Shown here piece after piece: positions 18,251 to 27,459 of a stretch of DNA of 64,000 nucleotides. The notes below the pieces were generated by a model. That model was not told the DNA's origin, made no database searches, and saw nothing but the letters and a program-made list of their open reading frames with translations. The stretch is from positions 1,054,001 to 1,118,000 of the forward strand of contig CBDFGG010000004.1 in the NCBI GenBank assembly GCA_965247015.1, written 5' to 3'. The DNA comes from JAIXWP01 sp965247015 (GTDB lineage: Bacteria > Bacteroidota > Bacteroidia > Flavobacteriales_D > Sanyastnellaceae). Positions within the stretch are counted from its first letter, which is position 1. Each line of letters begins with the position of its first letter. The position numbers and the translations under genes are program-made.

Positions 18251-18875
18251 ACTCCTCAAGAATTTCTTTCAATCCATAGCCGGGTTTCAAATGCGCAGCA
18301 TGAAGCCCGGCTTTTTTTGCGCCCTCTACGTGCTGGATAGAATCGTCAATGAACAACGTTTCTTTTGGATCTAAATCATTCCATTTACATACTTCTAAAA
18401 ATGTAGATGGATATGGTTTCTTGATGCCGATTTCGTTGGAGTAATAGATTTTTTCAAATGCTTTTTTAAAATTATCCAACCCCATTTTATCGTCAATCAT
18501 CTTTTCAAATGCTGCGACATGAATTGCGTTTGTATTGCTGAGCAAAAACGTGCGAAAGCCGCGATCTCTCGAGGTTTGAGCAAATGCCACCTTCTCAGGA
18601 TCAATGTATAGTAAAATACAATTCCACGCTTCTACAATCTGATCGCGTGTGGTTCCAATAGGACATAATTTTTCAATTTCTAAATAGAAATCTTCGTTGC
18701 TAATCTTTCCTGTTTCGAGTCTATCGAACAGATCAGTTTGTGCTGCTTGCGTATATATTTTATCAAAGTCTTCAAAGCCTAATGCTTTGAAAGCCCTTAC
18801 TGGCGCGTGATAATCAATCTCAAAGAAGACTCCACCGAAATCGTAGATGATGTTTCGGATATTCACATTTTCCAT
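18240..18875 (-). CDS. HAD family hydrolase (subfamily IA, YihX-like)
   Basis: A 211-residue haloacid dehalogenase-fold phosphatase. Motif I reads IYDFGGVFFEID, with the nucleophile Asp and Gly where many HADs have the second Asp, as in YihX-type sugar phosphatases. Motif II is FLLSNTN, motif III includes the Lys of GIKKPYPSTF, and motif IV is LFIDDSIQHVEGAKKAG. The cap domain lies between residues ~20 and 95. The substrate cannot be predicted; a sugar phosphate is a fair guess. It lies eight bases downstream of the HU/SPOR gene and is probably cotranscribed with it. Confidence 0.9.
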   Translation of the reverse strand: MENVNIRNIIYDFGGVFFEIDYHAPVRAFKALGFEDFDKIYTQAAQTDLFDRLETGKISNEDFYLEIEKLCPIGTTRDQIVEAWNCILLYIDPEKVAFAQTSRDRGFRTFLLSNTNAIHVAAFEKMIDDKMGLDNFKKAFEKIYYSNEIGIKKPYPSTFLEVCKWNDLDPKETLFIDDSIQHVEGAKKAGLHAAHLKPGYGLKEILEEFIP

Positions 18876-18883
18876 AAATACAA

Positions 18884-19969
18884 TTACTTTTTACGCTTGA
18901 TCCAAGCGCTTTTTCCTTTCGACTTAATTTCTCTTAAAGCATCGCTCGCCTCTTTTTGCGAAGCGAAACTTCCGAAAGACACCAAATGAAGTGGTCCTTT
19001 CTTGCCAGCCATGTAAGCATCAAAGCCTTGCGCTTGAAGCTCTTTCACCAGATTGGTCGCATTCTCTTCAACAGCAAACGCGCCACCAATTACCTCATAG
19101 CCCTTAGAGGATACGGGTGCGGTGGTTACCGGCTTATCGTAAACCGTAGTGGTATTATCAGGAGCGGTAGTGACATCGCTCTTTACAATGACTTGAATTC
19201 CTAAATCAGAAATTTGATCTTTTACAAAATCAAATGCAATGCGATCAGCTTGCGGCAATTCTTCTAATGCACGTTGCCAACCCGTTGACTCAACAATCGG
19301 ATCAATGACACGATCCTCTCGAGATAACATGCGATATGAAGACGTGATTTCTTGTGTTGCGAAAGGATTCAAATTAGCGAGATCAAATCCTTTTGTAACG
19401 CTTGAACTCGAAAGCAACCAAGCAGAAGCTAATATTACTGGAACAGCTATCGCTGCTGCAATTTTCCAAGTATTCGAAGATCCCGTTGCTGCCGGGTGAA
19501 CCACCACGTTATCCGCTTCTTGCGGCTCCTCAACAGGCAAAGGCATTTGCTTGATCAAAGGACGAAGTTGAATCGCGGTAAATCCAAATGACTGTAATAG
19601 AAAATTCTCTTGGTCCTCAGGTATAAACTGAAGCGCACCGGTGGTATCATTGAAGAATACTCCAATTTTTTCCCAAGCAATACGCCCGTTTGCTGCAAGC
19701 TCTCTTTTCAATCCATTCACATGCTCTTCAAGTTGAGCAGCAGCCTCTTTGTATCCAATTCCGAGCACCGATGAAATATGATTGACTAATAGCCCATCAT
19801 TTTGAATCAAATGGCGATTGAATCCTACATGCTTTGATGGAGGATGGATGATATGAGAAGATTTGTTGAGTCGTGCGCTGCGATAATTAGCCACTAAGCC
19901 CCCGAAACCAGGAACAATCACGCAATCGTGATGGTACAATAGTTCTATGAGAAAGGCTTCCAAACGCAT
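18884..19969 (-). CDS. HU-CCDC81 and SPOR domain membrane protein
   Basis: A 361-residue protein in three parts. The N-terminal ~135 residues (LIELLYHHDCVIVPGFGGLV) match the prokaryotic HU-CCDC81 tandem module of Bacteroidota. One transmembrane segment (about 168-187, IAAAIAVPVILASAWLL) follows. A periplasmic SPOR domain forms the C-terminus (about 289-361, GYEVIGGAFAVEENATNLV). SPOR domains bind denuded septal peptidoglycan in characterised proteins. The HU-like part would be cytoplasmic, so the protein may link something inside, possibly DNA or a polymer, to the division-site wall; that link is inference. It starts four bases after a TATCTTCG box and is followed by the HAD gene. Confidence 0.87.
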   Translation of the reverse strand: MRLEAFLIELLYHHDCVIVPGFGGLVANYRSARLNKSSHIIHPPSKHVGFNRHLIQNDGLLVNHISSVLGIGYKEAAAQLEEHVNGLKRELAANGRIAWEKIGVFFNDTTGALQFIPEDQENFLLQSFGFTAIQLRPLIKQMPLPVEEPQEADNVVVHPAATGSSNTWKIAAAIAVPVILASAWLLSSSSVTKGFDLANLNPFATQEITSSYRMLSREDRVIDPIVESTGWQRALEELPQADRIAFDFVKDQISDLGIQVIVKSDVTTAPDNTTTVYDKPVTTAPVSSKGYEVIGGAFAVEENATNLVKELQAQGFDAYMAGKKGPLHLVSFGSFASQKEASDALREIKSKGKSAWIKRKK

Positions 19970-19973
19970 GGTG

Positions 19974-19981
19974 CGAAGATA
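19974..19981 (-). promoter_or_regulatory. Candidate -7 box of the HU/SPOR gene (TATCTTCG), near-leaderless
   Basis: The minus strand reads TATCTTCG-CACC-ATG. This differs from TAnnTTTG by one base but has the same spacing and the same CACC-ATG tail as the pth promoter. The layout repeated at two unrelated genes makes it more credible. Confidence 0.4.
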
Positions 19982-19994
19982 CGAACATCGTATG

Positions 19995-20744
19995 TTAAAA
20001 ACTATTCTTTTCTGATGCCAAAACCTTCAATAAATCATCAGGGGTATCGATTGCTGGTGTCTCCCAGGGAGTTACACCCACAAAAATTTTATAGCCATTT
20101 TGAAGCCATCGAAGTTGCTCCAGAGACTCAGCTTTCTCCAGAGACGAAGGCTCTAGTTGCGTAATTCGCTTCAATACAGCCGTTTTATACGCATATAACC
20201 CCAAGTGCTTATAATAGGCGTGAGCCCCTAGCCATTCATTCATTTCTGAGCCCTTTACGTAAGGAATAGCCTGGCGACTGAAATACAAGGCCTCTCCAAA
20301 ATCATTCATCACCACTTTCACCTTGTTTGGATCACTCAACCAAGTAGCGTCTTCTATCTTCTTTGCCAAAGTCGCTATCTCTGTATTCGCATCCTGCATT
20401 GCTTCCACAAGTTGATTCAACTGCTCCACTTTTACAAAAGGCTCATCACCCTGAATGTTGATCACTGCATCAGCCATTTCACCGCTCTTTTCCAACGCTT
20501 CCAAACAGCGATCTGTTCCACTCGGATGATCCGGTGAAGTCATCACAACATGTTTGCCCGCAGCTCGCACCACCGAAGCAATGCGTTCATCATCTGTCGC
20601 AACAATTACTTTCGATAGACCATTGCATTGCTCCGCTCTTTCCACTACACGCAATATCATAGGCACTCCCCAAATATCAGCCAATGGCTTTCCGGGAAAA
20701 CGTGTGCTTCCAAAACGCGCTGGTATAATTCCAATAATATTCAT
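19995..20744 (-). CDS. kdsB: 3-deoxy-manno-octulosonate cytidylyltransferase (CMP-Kdo synthetase)
   Basis: Activates Kdo with CTP for lipopolysaccharide inner-core synthesis in the cytoplasm. The N-terminal signature IIPARFGSTRFPGKPLADI binds CTP. SPDHPSGTDRCLEAL and VINIQGDEPFV are the conserved Kdo/CTP-site motifs. LGLYAYKTAVLKRITQLEPSSLEKAESLEQLRWLQNG matches the C-terminal family signature. The length of 249 residues is normal. I start at ATG 20744; its first base is the last base of the upstream receptor gene's TAA (TAATG), so translation is probably coupled. The in-frame TTG at 20750 is inside the upstream gene. Confidence 0.96.
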   Translation of the reverse strand: MNIIGIIPARFGSTRFPGKPLADIWGVPMILRVVERAEQCNGLSKVIVATDDERIASVVRAAGKHVVMTSPDHPSGTDRCLEALEKSGEMADAVINIQGDEPFVKVEQLNQLVEAMQDANTEIATLAKKIEDATWLSDPNKVKVVMNDFGEALYFSRQAIPYVKGSEMNEWLGAHAYYKHLGLYAYKTAVLKRITQLEPSSLEKAESLEQLRWLQNGYKIFVGVTPWETPAIDTPDDLLKVLASEKNSF

Positions 20745-23170
20745 TACCAATTGAAGGTGTATTGAATGGTTGTTAAACGTGGTTCTTCAATGTCCAAAGG
20801 TCGGATAGCATAGGTTCTATTCAACATATTGTTTACAATCAATGCTACTTTGTGATGCTCGTTGATCTTGTAGCCCGCGCGCATATCAATCACCCACTCT
20901 GGGCGAACGTGCTCTCTTCTCCACTCCTCAATTCCAGGATTGAAAATGGTGGGCAATGTGCGCTCTAGGAAGCCAAACGCATCATCAATATTCTGCATGT
21001 GGCTATTGTAACGATAACTAACACCAAGCGACCACCCTTTAAAGCTTGCTTGCACATCCATTCGAATCAAATGTTGCATGCGATATTTCAATAAATAATT
21101 CGTGGTATCAGAACTTGTGTTGAGATAATTGACTGGTGAAGACGTTGCATCCAATCTTCTCGCATAGACCAAATCTGGTGTCAAACTAACCGGATCAGTG
21201 AAAGTATATCCGCCCATAAATTGAAGAAGCACAGGGCCTGCCTTTCCTTCCCCAAGAACAGAGGCTTCTATGCCTCGAACGCGAGACTTACCAGTGTTGA
21301 CACTCTTAAATCCAAAGCCCAATAAATTCGTGAATGTAGGTGTCACCCATTGACCGAATGTGAATTCGATATAGTTATCATACTCTTGCTGAAATGCGGC
21401 TACATCGATATATCCTGCAATTCTTCCTACTTTAAATAATTGCTTGATTCCAAATTCGGTGTTGTAACTCGTTTCTGATTTCAAATCTGGATTTGCATAA
21501 ATGCGAATCGCGCCTAATGATGTTACAATAAATTTTTCTGCAATACTTGGGAAGCGATAGCCCTGGCCGTAAGAACCTCTCAAGTATGTTGCCTTTCCAA
21601 AACGATAATTGACTCCAGTTCTAAAAACAGGCTTCGCCTCTTTTTCCCCATTAATTACAAATTGCTCGTAACGCACACCTGCTGAAGTATTTAAGCGTTC
21701 GCCCCATTTTTTATCTACTTGAAAAAACGCCGCTTGATTCAAACTATGATTTACACCATCTACATTTCCTCCGAGATACAACTGACCTCGCGAAGTAGTG
21801 GTTTGATTCACAACGCCAAGGGTCGTCACTAAATTTTTCACACCGATTGAATCCCAACTTTGTTGATATTGATATTCTGAATAAAGTACGTCGCTGTAAT
21901 TTCCTTGGTTATTATCATTCTCATTATCCAATGTTTGGAAGCGTGAGCGCAAGCTGTGTTTCGCTCCCTTTTTTCCATGATAAACCACAAATGGATCTAC
22001 CGTACCCAATAGCTGAATGGTGCGTGTAGCGCTGCCTTCAAAGGCACTGTATAATCCGGTGGTGTTGTTTTCCCAAATGAATGCACTCAAAGAATTGCCC
22101 CTGCTCCAATTGGTATTTACACCGAAACTCAGTCCTTGAATTTTTTTTGAGCGATAACGCAAGTTCAAATTCATTCGTGCACGTGAATCTGCATTGTAGC
22201 GATCTGCGGTGAATGGATTATATGAGTTATCAATCTTACCAGTAATCGAATCAGGCAGCGGACCTTTGTGTCCGTCATCACCCAAAAAGTATCCACCATA
22301 AACTAAATCGAGCTGTCCAATTTTTCTTTTATGTAAAAAATTAACTCCGGTCTTCATCAACGAACCTGCCCAGTATTTCGCCGAATCTAATTCTGGATCC
22401 GAGTATATTCCATGAAAAACGGTAACCTGTGTTTCTGGTTTCTCTCCTGGAAAAGCAGTGCGCATATTGATAACACCTGAAAGCGCAGAGCTTCCATAAA
22501 GTACGCTGGCAGCGCCTTTCACAATTTCGACTTGAGATAAATTTTCTATCGGTAAAAATTCCCAACTAGGTTTTCCCGCATCGCCGCTCAACATCGGGAG
22601 ATCGTCGATCAATACCTGTACTCTACTTCCCGCTCCGAAACTATATCCGCTCCCACTTCTTATCTGTGGCTCTCCATCCACTATCGACACACCAGATGAC
22701 TGCTGTAATATTTCATCAATAGATGTTGCGTTTTTTTCTTCTAATAACCTCGGCTTAATCACATCCATACTGACAGTCACTTCTCCAAGATCTTGTTCAA
22801 ATTTTCCAGCACTAATAACCACAGTGGTCAAGCTTGACGCCTCCAACTGCATAGCAATATCAAGTGATAGCGTCTTTCCGGCCTCGACCACCACCATTTT
22901 TTCATATAAATCATATCCTGTGAATTGAGCATTGATCTTGTGCTCACCGGCTGATAATTCAAAAAAGAATTTACCATCAACGTCTGATAAAACTTTTTGA
23001 GTGCCATTATCTATTGAAACTATTACTCCAGGAATGGTAATTCCTGTCTCATCCAACACTCGTCCTTCCACTCTTCCATTTTGTGCATTTAAATAGAAAG
23101 AAAATAGCACAAAAACTAGTGACAAAAAGAAGGGATGTAACGACATCTTTTTTGGTAAAAATAACTGCAT
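20744..23170 (-). CDS. TonB-dependent outer-membrane receptor with carboxypeptidase-like N-terminal domain
   Basis: An 808-residue outer-membrane receptor. The signal peptide ends near FYLNAQ (about 30). A CarbopepD_reg-like domain (about 33-110, GRVEGRVLDETGITIPGVIVS) is typical of Bacteroidota receptors. The plug domain (about 120-240) contains VSIVDGEPQIRSGSGYSFG, RVQVLIDDLPML and VEIVKGAASVLYGSSALSGVINM. The beta-barrel fills the rest and ends with the aromatic C-terminus YTFNW. The fold fits a siderophore, cobalamin or metal-complex receptor; the ligand is not determinable. An alternative start is Met9 at 23146. Followed by kdsB with a one-base overlap. Confidence 0.93.
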   Translation of the reverse strand: MQLFLPKKMSLHPFFLSLVFVLFSFYLNAQNGRVEGRVLDETGITIPGVIVSIDNGTQKVLSDVDGKFFFELSAGEHKINAQFTGYDLYEKMVVVEAGKTLSLDIAMQLEASSLTTVVISAGKFEQDLGEVTVSMDVIKPRLLEEKNATSIDEILQQSSGVSIVDGEPQIRSGSGYSFGAGSRVQVLIDDLPMLSGDAGKPSWEFLPIENLSQVEIVKGAASVLYGSSALSGVINMRTAFPGEKPETQVTVFHGIYSDPELDSAKYWAGSLMKTGVNFLHKRKIGQLDLVYGGYFLGDDGHKGPLPDSITGKIDNSYNPFTADRYNADSRARMNLNLRYRSKKIQGLSFGVNTNWSRGNSLSAFIWENNTTGLYSAFEGSATRTIQLLGTVDPFVVYHGKKGAKHSLRSRFQTLDNENDNNQGNYSDVLYSEYQYQQSWDSIGVKNLVTTLGVVNQTTTSRGQLYLGGNVDGVNHSLNQAAFFQVDKKWGERLNTSAGVRYEQFVINGEKEAKPVFRTGVNYRFGKATYLRGSYGQGYRFPSIAEKFIVTSLGAIRIYANPDLKSETSYNTEFGIKQLFKVGRIAGYIDVAAFQQEYDNYIEFTFGQWVTPTFTNLLGFGFKSVNTGKSRVRGIEASVLGEGKAGPVLLQFMGGYTFTDPVSLTPDLVYARRLDATSSPVNYLNTSSDTTNYLLKYRMQHLIRMDVQASFKGWSLGVSYRYNSHMQNIDDAFGFLERTLPTIFNPGIEEWRREHVRPEWVIDMRAGYKINEHHKVALIVNNMLNRTYAIRPLDIEEPRLTTIQYTFNW

Positions 23171-23369
23171 TCAAAATGTGGTTTTGGTAGTAAACAACAA
23201 TACACAAAAAAAAGCAAACGGATTTGAAAATCTTCAAGCTTGAAAAAAAATAAAAAAAGTGAGGCCCTTAATATGAAGTTTCATGTTTCGTTTTTTACGC
23301 CTCATACCAAATTGACAACGTAACGTTAATAAAATCAATGGTTTACAAGAGGTCGCAACTCAACCTAAT

Positions 23370-23377
23370 TAGATTTG
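23370..23377 (+). promoter_or_regulatory. Candidate -7 box of the DUF7948/SBBP gene (TAGATTTG)
   Basis: An exact TAnnTTTG match 48 bases upstream of the ATG at 23426, in the 255-bp gap shared with the divergent TonB receptor gene. No clear -33 TTG is seen at the usual distance. Confidence 0.4.
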
Positions 23378-23425
23378 ATAACGTAGAAAGGGACATACTA
23401 CGAAACAACACTATACTCAATTATT

Positions 23426-26400
23426 ATGAGAAACATTTTGCTCCACCTAACCCTTACTGCTCTGCTTTTAGCAGGTATTGTATATCCATCCAAAGGCGCT
23501 GAAAACCCAACATTATCAAGTACTGCAGCTAATCAACCACCAGTAGTTCTTGTACAAAATAATGGACAGGTAAAGTCATCTTTTCAAGGTGCTCCTGACC
23601 AAGTTCTATTCTATGCGTATCAAAACGAAATGAGCGTCTTTTTACAAGACAATTGCATTTCATACCAGTTTTTTGACGGTTCATTCCGCACTGAAAAAAC
23701 AGGCGAATCTTTCCGCACTGATATGGTATTAGTAGGTGCACAAAAGCCTTCCAAAATTGAAGCACTAAACAAGAATGATTACTTCGAAACTCATTACAAT
23801 TCTTCGGAGAAAAAAGTCATCGTTAGTCATTCATTTGAAAGGGTAGTTCTTAGTGAAGTGTATCCCGGAATTGATTGGGTTGTTTACGCAACGCAAAATG
23901 GAATCAAGTACGACTTCATTGTTCATCCTGGCGCAGATGCAAGCCAGATTCAATTGATGTACAAGCATGCCAATAACGTATCTATCACTGCTGAAGGCGG
24001 ATTAGTAGTAGAAACAAAACTTGGAAAAATCCAAGAAGGAAAACCTTTCTCGTATACGAATAGCGGTACTGAAATTAAAAGTGCATTTCATATCACTGGG
24101 AATATTATCACTTTCGATATCGAAGCTTATAACAAGCAAAAGACATTAACTATCGATCCAGATGTGGTTTGGACTTCTTATATGGGAGGCTCTGGATACG
24201 ATGAAGCCCGCGCCATTTGCGCCGATGAGGACGGAAACACATATATGACAGGATTCTCTTCCGCAACAAACGGTATCGCCACAGGCGGTTATCAAACCAA
24301 TTACGGCGGTGGAAATTACGATGCGTTTATTACAAAATTCAATGTCGCTGGACAGCGAATTTGGACCACCTATTTCGGTGGCAACGGCAGTGATTTCGGC
24401 AGTGCTATCGCCCTCGATAGTGGCGGAAATATTTTCATCACTGGTACTACAGCGTCTACCATGGGCATCGCTGTAAACGGCGGCCTGCTTGATTATGCAG
24501 GTGGTCTATATGATGGATTCGCTGCCAAATTTTCTCCAAACGGAATGCTCGAATGGTCGACCTACCTCGGAGGTATTCAAGAAGATAATGGTGTGAGCAT
24601 TGCCATCGGTGAAGACGATCGCTGCGCAATTCTTTGTCATACAAAATCCAGCGATGTTTTTGTGAGTGGTGCATATCAAAACACCTACGGTGGTGGCATT
24701 TCAGATATGCTCCTTACTTATCTCAACAATGATGGAACTTTTGTTTGGAATACTTTCATTGGAAAAAGTGGTGACGAAAATCCCGGCGCCGTTGTCATTA
24801 CTGAAGAACATATTTCTGTTGTCGGTGCTACATCTTCTGCTACAGACATTGCAGTAGGTGGACCTCAAACCACTTATGGTGGTGGTGTTTCCGATGGATA
24901 CTTCGGTGTATTCCATCTCGATGGCTCACTTTATTGGTCAACCTATATTGGTGGCGCAGGCGAAGATCTTGCGCATCAAATTGCTGTCAATCGTTTTGAT
25001 GATGTATTCATTAGCGGCAGCACAAATTCTTCTAACGGAATAGCAACTCCTGGTGCATCACAATCTACATTCGGAGGTGGTGAGTTCGATGCATTCCTCG
25101 GTCAATTTTCTTTAGATGGTGTAAAAAACTGGATCACTTATCTCGGCGGTGAAGGTCTTGATAAAGGCAATGGTGTAGCAGTTGACGAACTCGGTGGTGT
25201 GTACATCGGCGGAATCACTTCTTCAATCCTCAATATTTTTGATAATGGATTTCAAGTAGAAAATGCTGGAGGCACCGATCTGCTTTTTGCATTCTATGAT
25301 TCTTTTGGTGTGAAAAAATGGTCATCGTACTTCGGTGGAAGCGATGATGAAACTATGCACTCTATGTCCGCGGATGAAAACTCACGCGCCATTTTCGCAG
25401 GCTCTACACAATCGAATGGCCTTGCATTCAATGGATGGGATACTTCATACGGCGGCGGCACTGATGCTCTTTTTGGAAAAATTCAAGATTGTAACAATCC
25501 GTATGTCACTGTTGACGTGCTAGGCGATGTGATGTTCTGTCAAGGAGAAAGTGTTGGTCTCACTGTTGGTGGAGCCGATTTCTTTGACTGGAGTACTGGA
25601 GACTCTACAACAGTGATTAGTGTTGATACAACAATGACCGTGTATGTGATTGGACGTATGGCTGGCACAGATTGCATGGCCTTGTCAAACGTTGTAGAAC
25701 TCGAAATGATGCCTGCCCCCGAAGTGATCACGTTCTCAGAAGGCCCAACAGAATGGTGTGGCATTGGAGAAGTAATGCTATATGCAGAAAGCGAAATGGA
25801 AGATGTTGTATTCACATGGAGCACTTCTGAAATTGGTGAAGCACTACTCGTATTTGAAGATGGTTCTTATACCTGCACAGTAGTTGGTGAAAATGGTTGT
25901 GAGGGAACAAGCGATCCGATTGTTGTTACTGTCACTCCTGCCCCTACCGTAGTAGCCGCTATCAACACAGACATCACTTGTATTTCAACACCCGCTGTAA
26001 ACATGATCGCACTGCCAATGGGCGGCACGTTCATCGGTGAAGGAATTGTAGGCAGTCAATTCATCCCTGAATTGGCGGGTGGTGGCTATCATGAAATCTA
26101 CTACGAATTTGTATCTGAGGAAGGATGCACCGGACAATCACAAATCATGAGCATCGAGGTGTTGTTTGAAGAAACAGTGCTCTTTGTTGATGCCAATGAA
26201 ATGTGTGTGTTTGATCAACCGATTGGAATGTATGGATATCCAGAAGGTGGATACTACACTGGCGCTGGTGTATCCGGCAACATGTTCTACCCAGAGATTG
26301 CAGGACCAGGTGAACATGAAGTCGCTTATGTATTTACAGATGGAAATGGTTGTGCAAATAACGGGGTGCAAACAATTGTCGTGGATGCATGTGTGGGTGT

Positions 26401-26647
26401 TTCTGAAGTCGAAAACAATGCTATTTCAATCTATCCTAATCCTGTTCAAAACACATTATTCTTTCAGTTGAATAATACATCATTGACACGTATTGAAATC
26501 ATTGATGCAGTAGGAAAGATTGTGTATCAAACCAACTACAGTAACGGCATGTCATCATTACCTACCTCTGATTTAGCAGTAGGATTTTATACCATCAAGT
26601 TCATAGAAAATCAAGAAAGTTTTGTTAAGCAATTCATGAAAATTTGA
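23426..26647 (+). CDS. Secreted DUF7948 and SBBP-repeat protein with T9SS type A sorting domain
   Basis: A 1073-residue exported protein. After a signal peptide (to about 25) comes a DUF7948-like domain (about 38-245, VLVQNNGQVKSSFQGAPDQV, YPGIDWVVYATQNGIKYDF). From Trp249 to about 690 there are seven consecutive SBBP units of ~63 residues, each beginning with a W(S/T)xYxGG-like motif and containing YGGGxxD, which would close a seven-bladed propeller. Ig-like/PKD-like segments follow (about 700-980). The C-terminus (ISIYPNPVQNTLFFQL to QFMKI) is a type A sorting domain. Likely a surface or secreted binding protein; ligand unknown. A strong terminator follows the stop. Confidence 0.92.
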   Translation: MRNILLHLTLTALLLAGIVYPSKGAENPTLSSTAANQPPVVLVQNNGQVKSSFQGAPDQVLFYAYQNEMSVFLQDNCISYQFFDGSFRTEKTGESFRTDMVLVGAQKPSKIEALNKNDYFETHYNSSEKKVIVSHSFERVVLSEVYPGIDWVVYATQNGIKYDFIVHPGADASQIQLMYKHANNVSITAEGGLVVETKLGKIQEGKPFSYTNSGTEIKSAFHITGNIITFDIEAYNKQKTLTIDPDVVWTSYMGGSGYDEARAICADEDGNTYMTGFSSATNGIATGGYQTNYGGGNYDAFITKFNVAGQRIWTTYFGGNGSDFGSAIALDSGGNIFITGTTASTMGIAVNGGLLDYAGGLYDGFAAKFSPNGMLEWSTYLGGIQEDNGVSIAIGEDDRCAILCHTKSSDVFVSGAYQNTYGGGISDMLLTYLNNDGTFVWNTFIGKSGDENPGAVVITEEHISVVGATSSATDIAVGGPQTTYGGGVSDGYFGVFHLDGSLYWSTYIGGAGEDLAHQIAVNRFDDVFISGSTNSSNGIATPGASQSTFGGGEFDAFLGQFSLDGVKNWITYLGGEGLDKGNGVAVDELGGVYIGGITSSILNIFDNGFQVENAGGTDLLFAFYDSFGVKKWSSYFGGSDDETMHSMSADENSRAIFAGSTQSNGLAFNGWDTSYGGGTDALFGKIQDCNNPYVTVDVLGDVMFCQGESVGLTVGGADFFDWSTGDSTTVISVDTTMTVYVIGRMAGTDCMALSNVVELEMMPAPEVITFSEGPTEWCGIGEVMLYAESEMEDVVFTWSTSEIGEALLVFEDGSYTCTVVGENGCEGTSDPIVVTVTPAPTVVAAINTDITCISTPAVNMIALPMGGTFIGEGIVGSQFIPELAGGGYHEIYYEFVSEEGCTGQSQIMSIEVLFEETVLFVDANEMCVFDQPIGMYGYPEGGYYTGAGVSGNMFYPEIAGPGEHEVAYVFTDGNGCANNGVQTIVVDACVGVSEVENNAISIYPNPVQNTLFFQLNNTSLTRIEIIDAVGKIVYQTNYSNGMSSLPTSDLAVGFYTIKFIENQESFVKQFMKI

Positions 26648-26679
26648 CCCTGATTCTTTTTCAGGATTTGGTTTTGGTT

Positions 26680-26713
26680 AGCCGGGCGCTGTAAGGGGCG
26701 CCCGGCTTTTTTT
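26680..26713 (+). terminator. Rho-independent terminator after the SBBP gene
   Basis: A 10-bp perfect GC-rich stem (AGCCGGGCGC with GCGCCCGGCT) around an eight-base loop, followed by a run of seven T. The rest of the gap up to 26937 (about 220 bases) is AT-rich and shows no gene or clear promoter box. Confidence 0.93.
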
Positions 26714-26937
26714 ATACATGTTATTTTGCAACTCATACACCTTGAATTCACTTACAAGGACTTGCCCAAAAAAACTTCATACTAAGATAATTGCAACTCA
26801 TTCCTTTTTGTAGTTATTTCATGTTCAATAAACCTCCTAAAACGCCTTATTTTACTAGTGTTTCAGGCACTTTCAAACAGTAACAATAGATGTGATTAAT
26901 AGGTAAAAATTATCATAACGAGATAATACGACATCCT

Positions 26938-27399
26938 ATGAAACACACACTATACTTGTTTCTTGCGATCATAGCATTGCTTCCTTCTTGTCAAAAAGAA
27001 TTTGTAATGCCAGAAGAAATTGTGGAAGAACTTCCACCAGTTTATGTCCCCGACTCCATGCGGATTAATTTCATTTGGGTCGCACCGAATGAAAACGCAC
27101 CCAACTTAATCGGAGCTCGATTAGAGCTTCGCAATATGCAAGATTCACTTCTTTTAAATGGAGTGGATATTATGGGTTCACAGGACAGTGTGTTCCAATG
27201 GTACCCATCAATTGGGTTAAATAGCGATAGCTATTACTTCAAGTTAAAAAGCCCCACTGGTCAGCCCTTGGATAGTTGTGCTATACAGTTAAGCGATGCA
27301 TTGGGTAAAGACGAATGGATCATTCAACAACCCAACTTCACATATTATATCCAACTGACATGGATCATGGAAGATTCATTGAGTGTTGAAGGGCAATAA
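26938..27399 (+). CDS. Small predicted lipoprotein of unknown function
   Basis: A 153-residue protein with a lipoprotein signal peptide: MKHTLYLFLAIIALLPSC, with the lipobox Cys at 18. The mature part begins with an acidic, proline-containing linker (PEEIVEELPPVYVPD) and then looks beta-rich (MRINFIWVAPNENAP, YYFKLKSPTGQ). I recognise no family. It lies 60 bp upstream of the hybrid histidine kinase on the same strand, so it may be the first gene of the signalling cluster, but no shared function is shown by sequence. Confidence 0.75.
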   Translation: MKHTLYLFLAIIALLPSCQKEFVMPEEIVEELPPVYVPDSMRINFIWVAPNENAPNLIGARLELRNMQDSLLLNGVDIMGSQDSVFQWYPSIGLNSDSYYFKLKSPTGQPLDSCAIQLSDALGKDEWIIQQPNFTYYIQLTWIMEDSLSVEGQ

Positions 27400-27459
27400 T
27401 GATTAAATTCGTTACCCTAGTTAGTCCTAACGTATTGATTTAGTTTATCACTCCACCTT

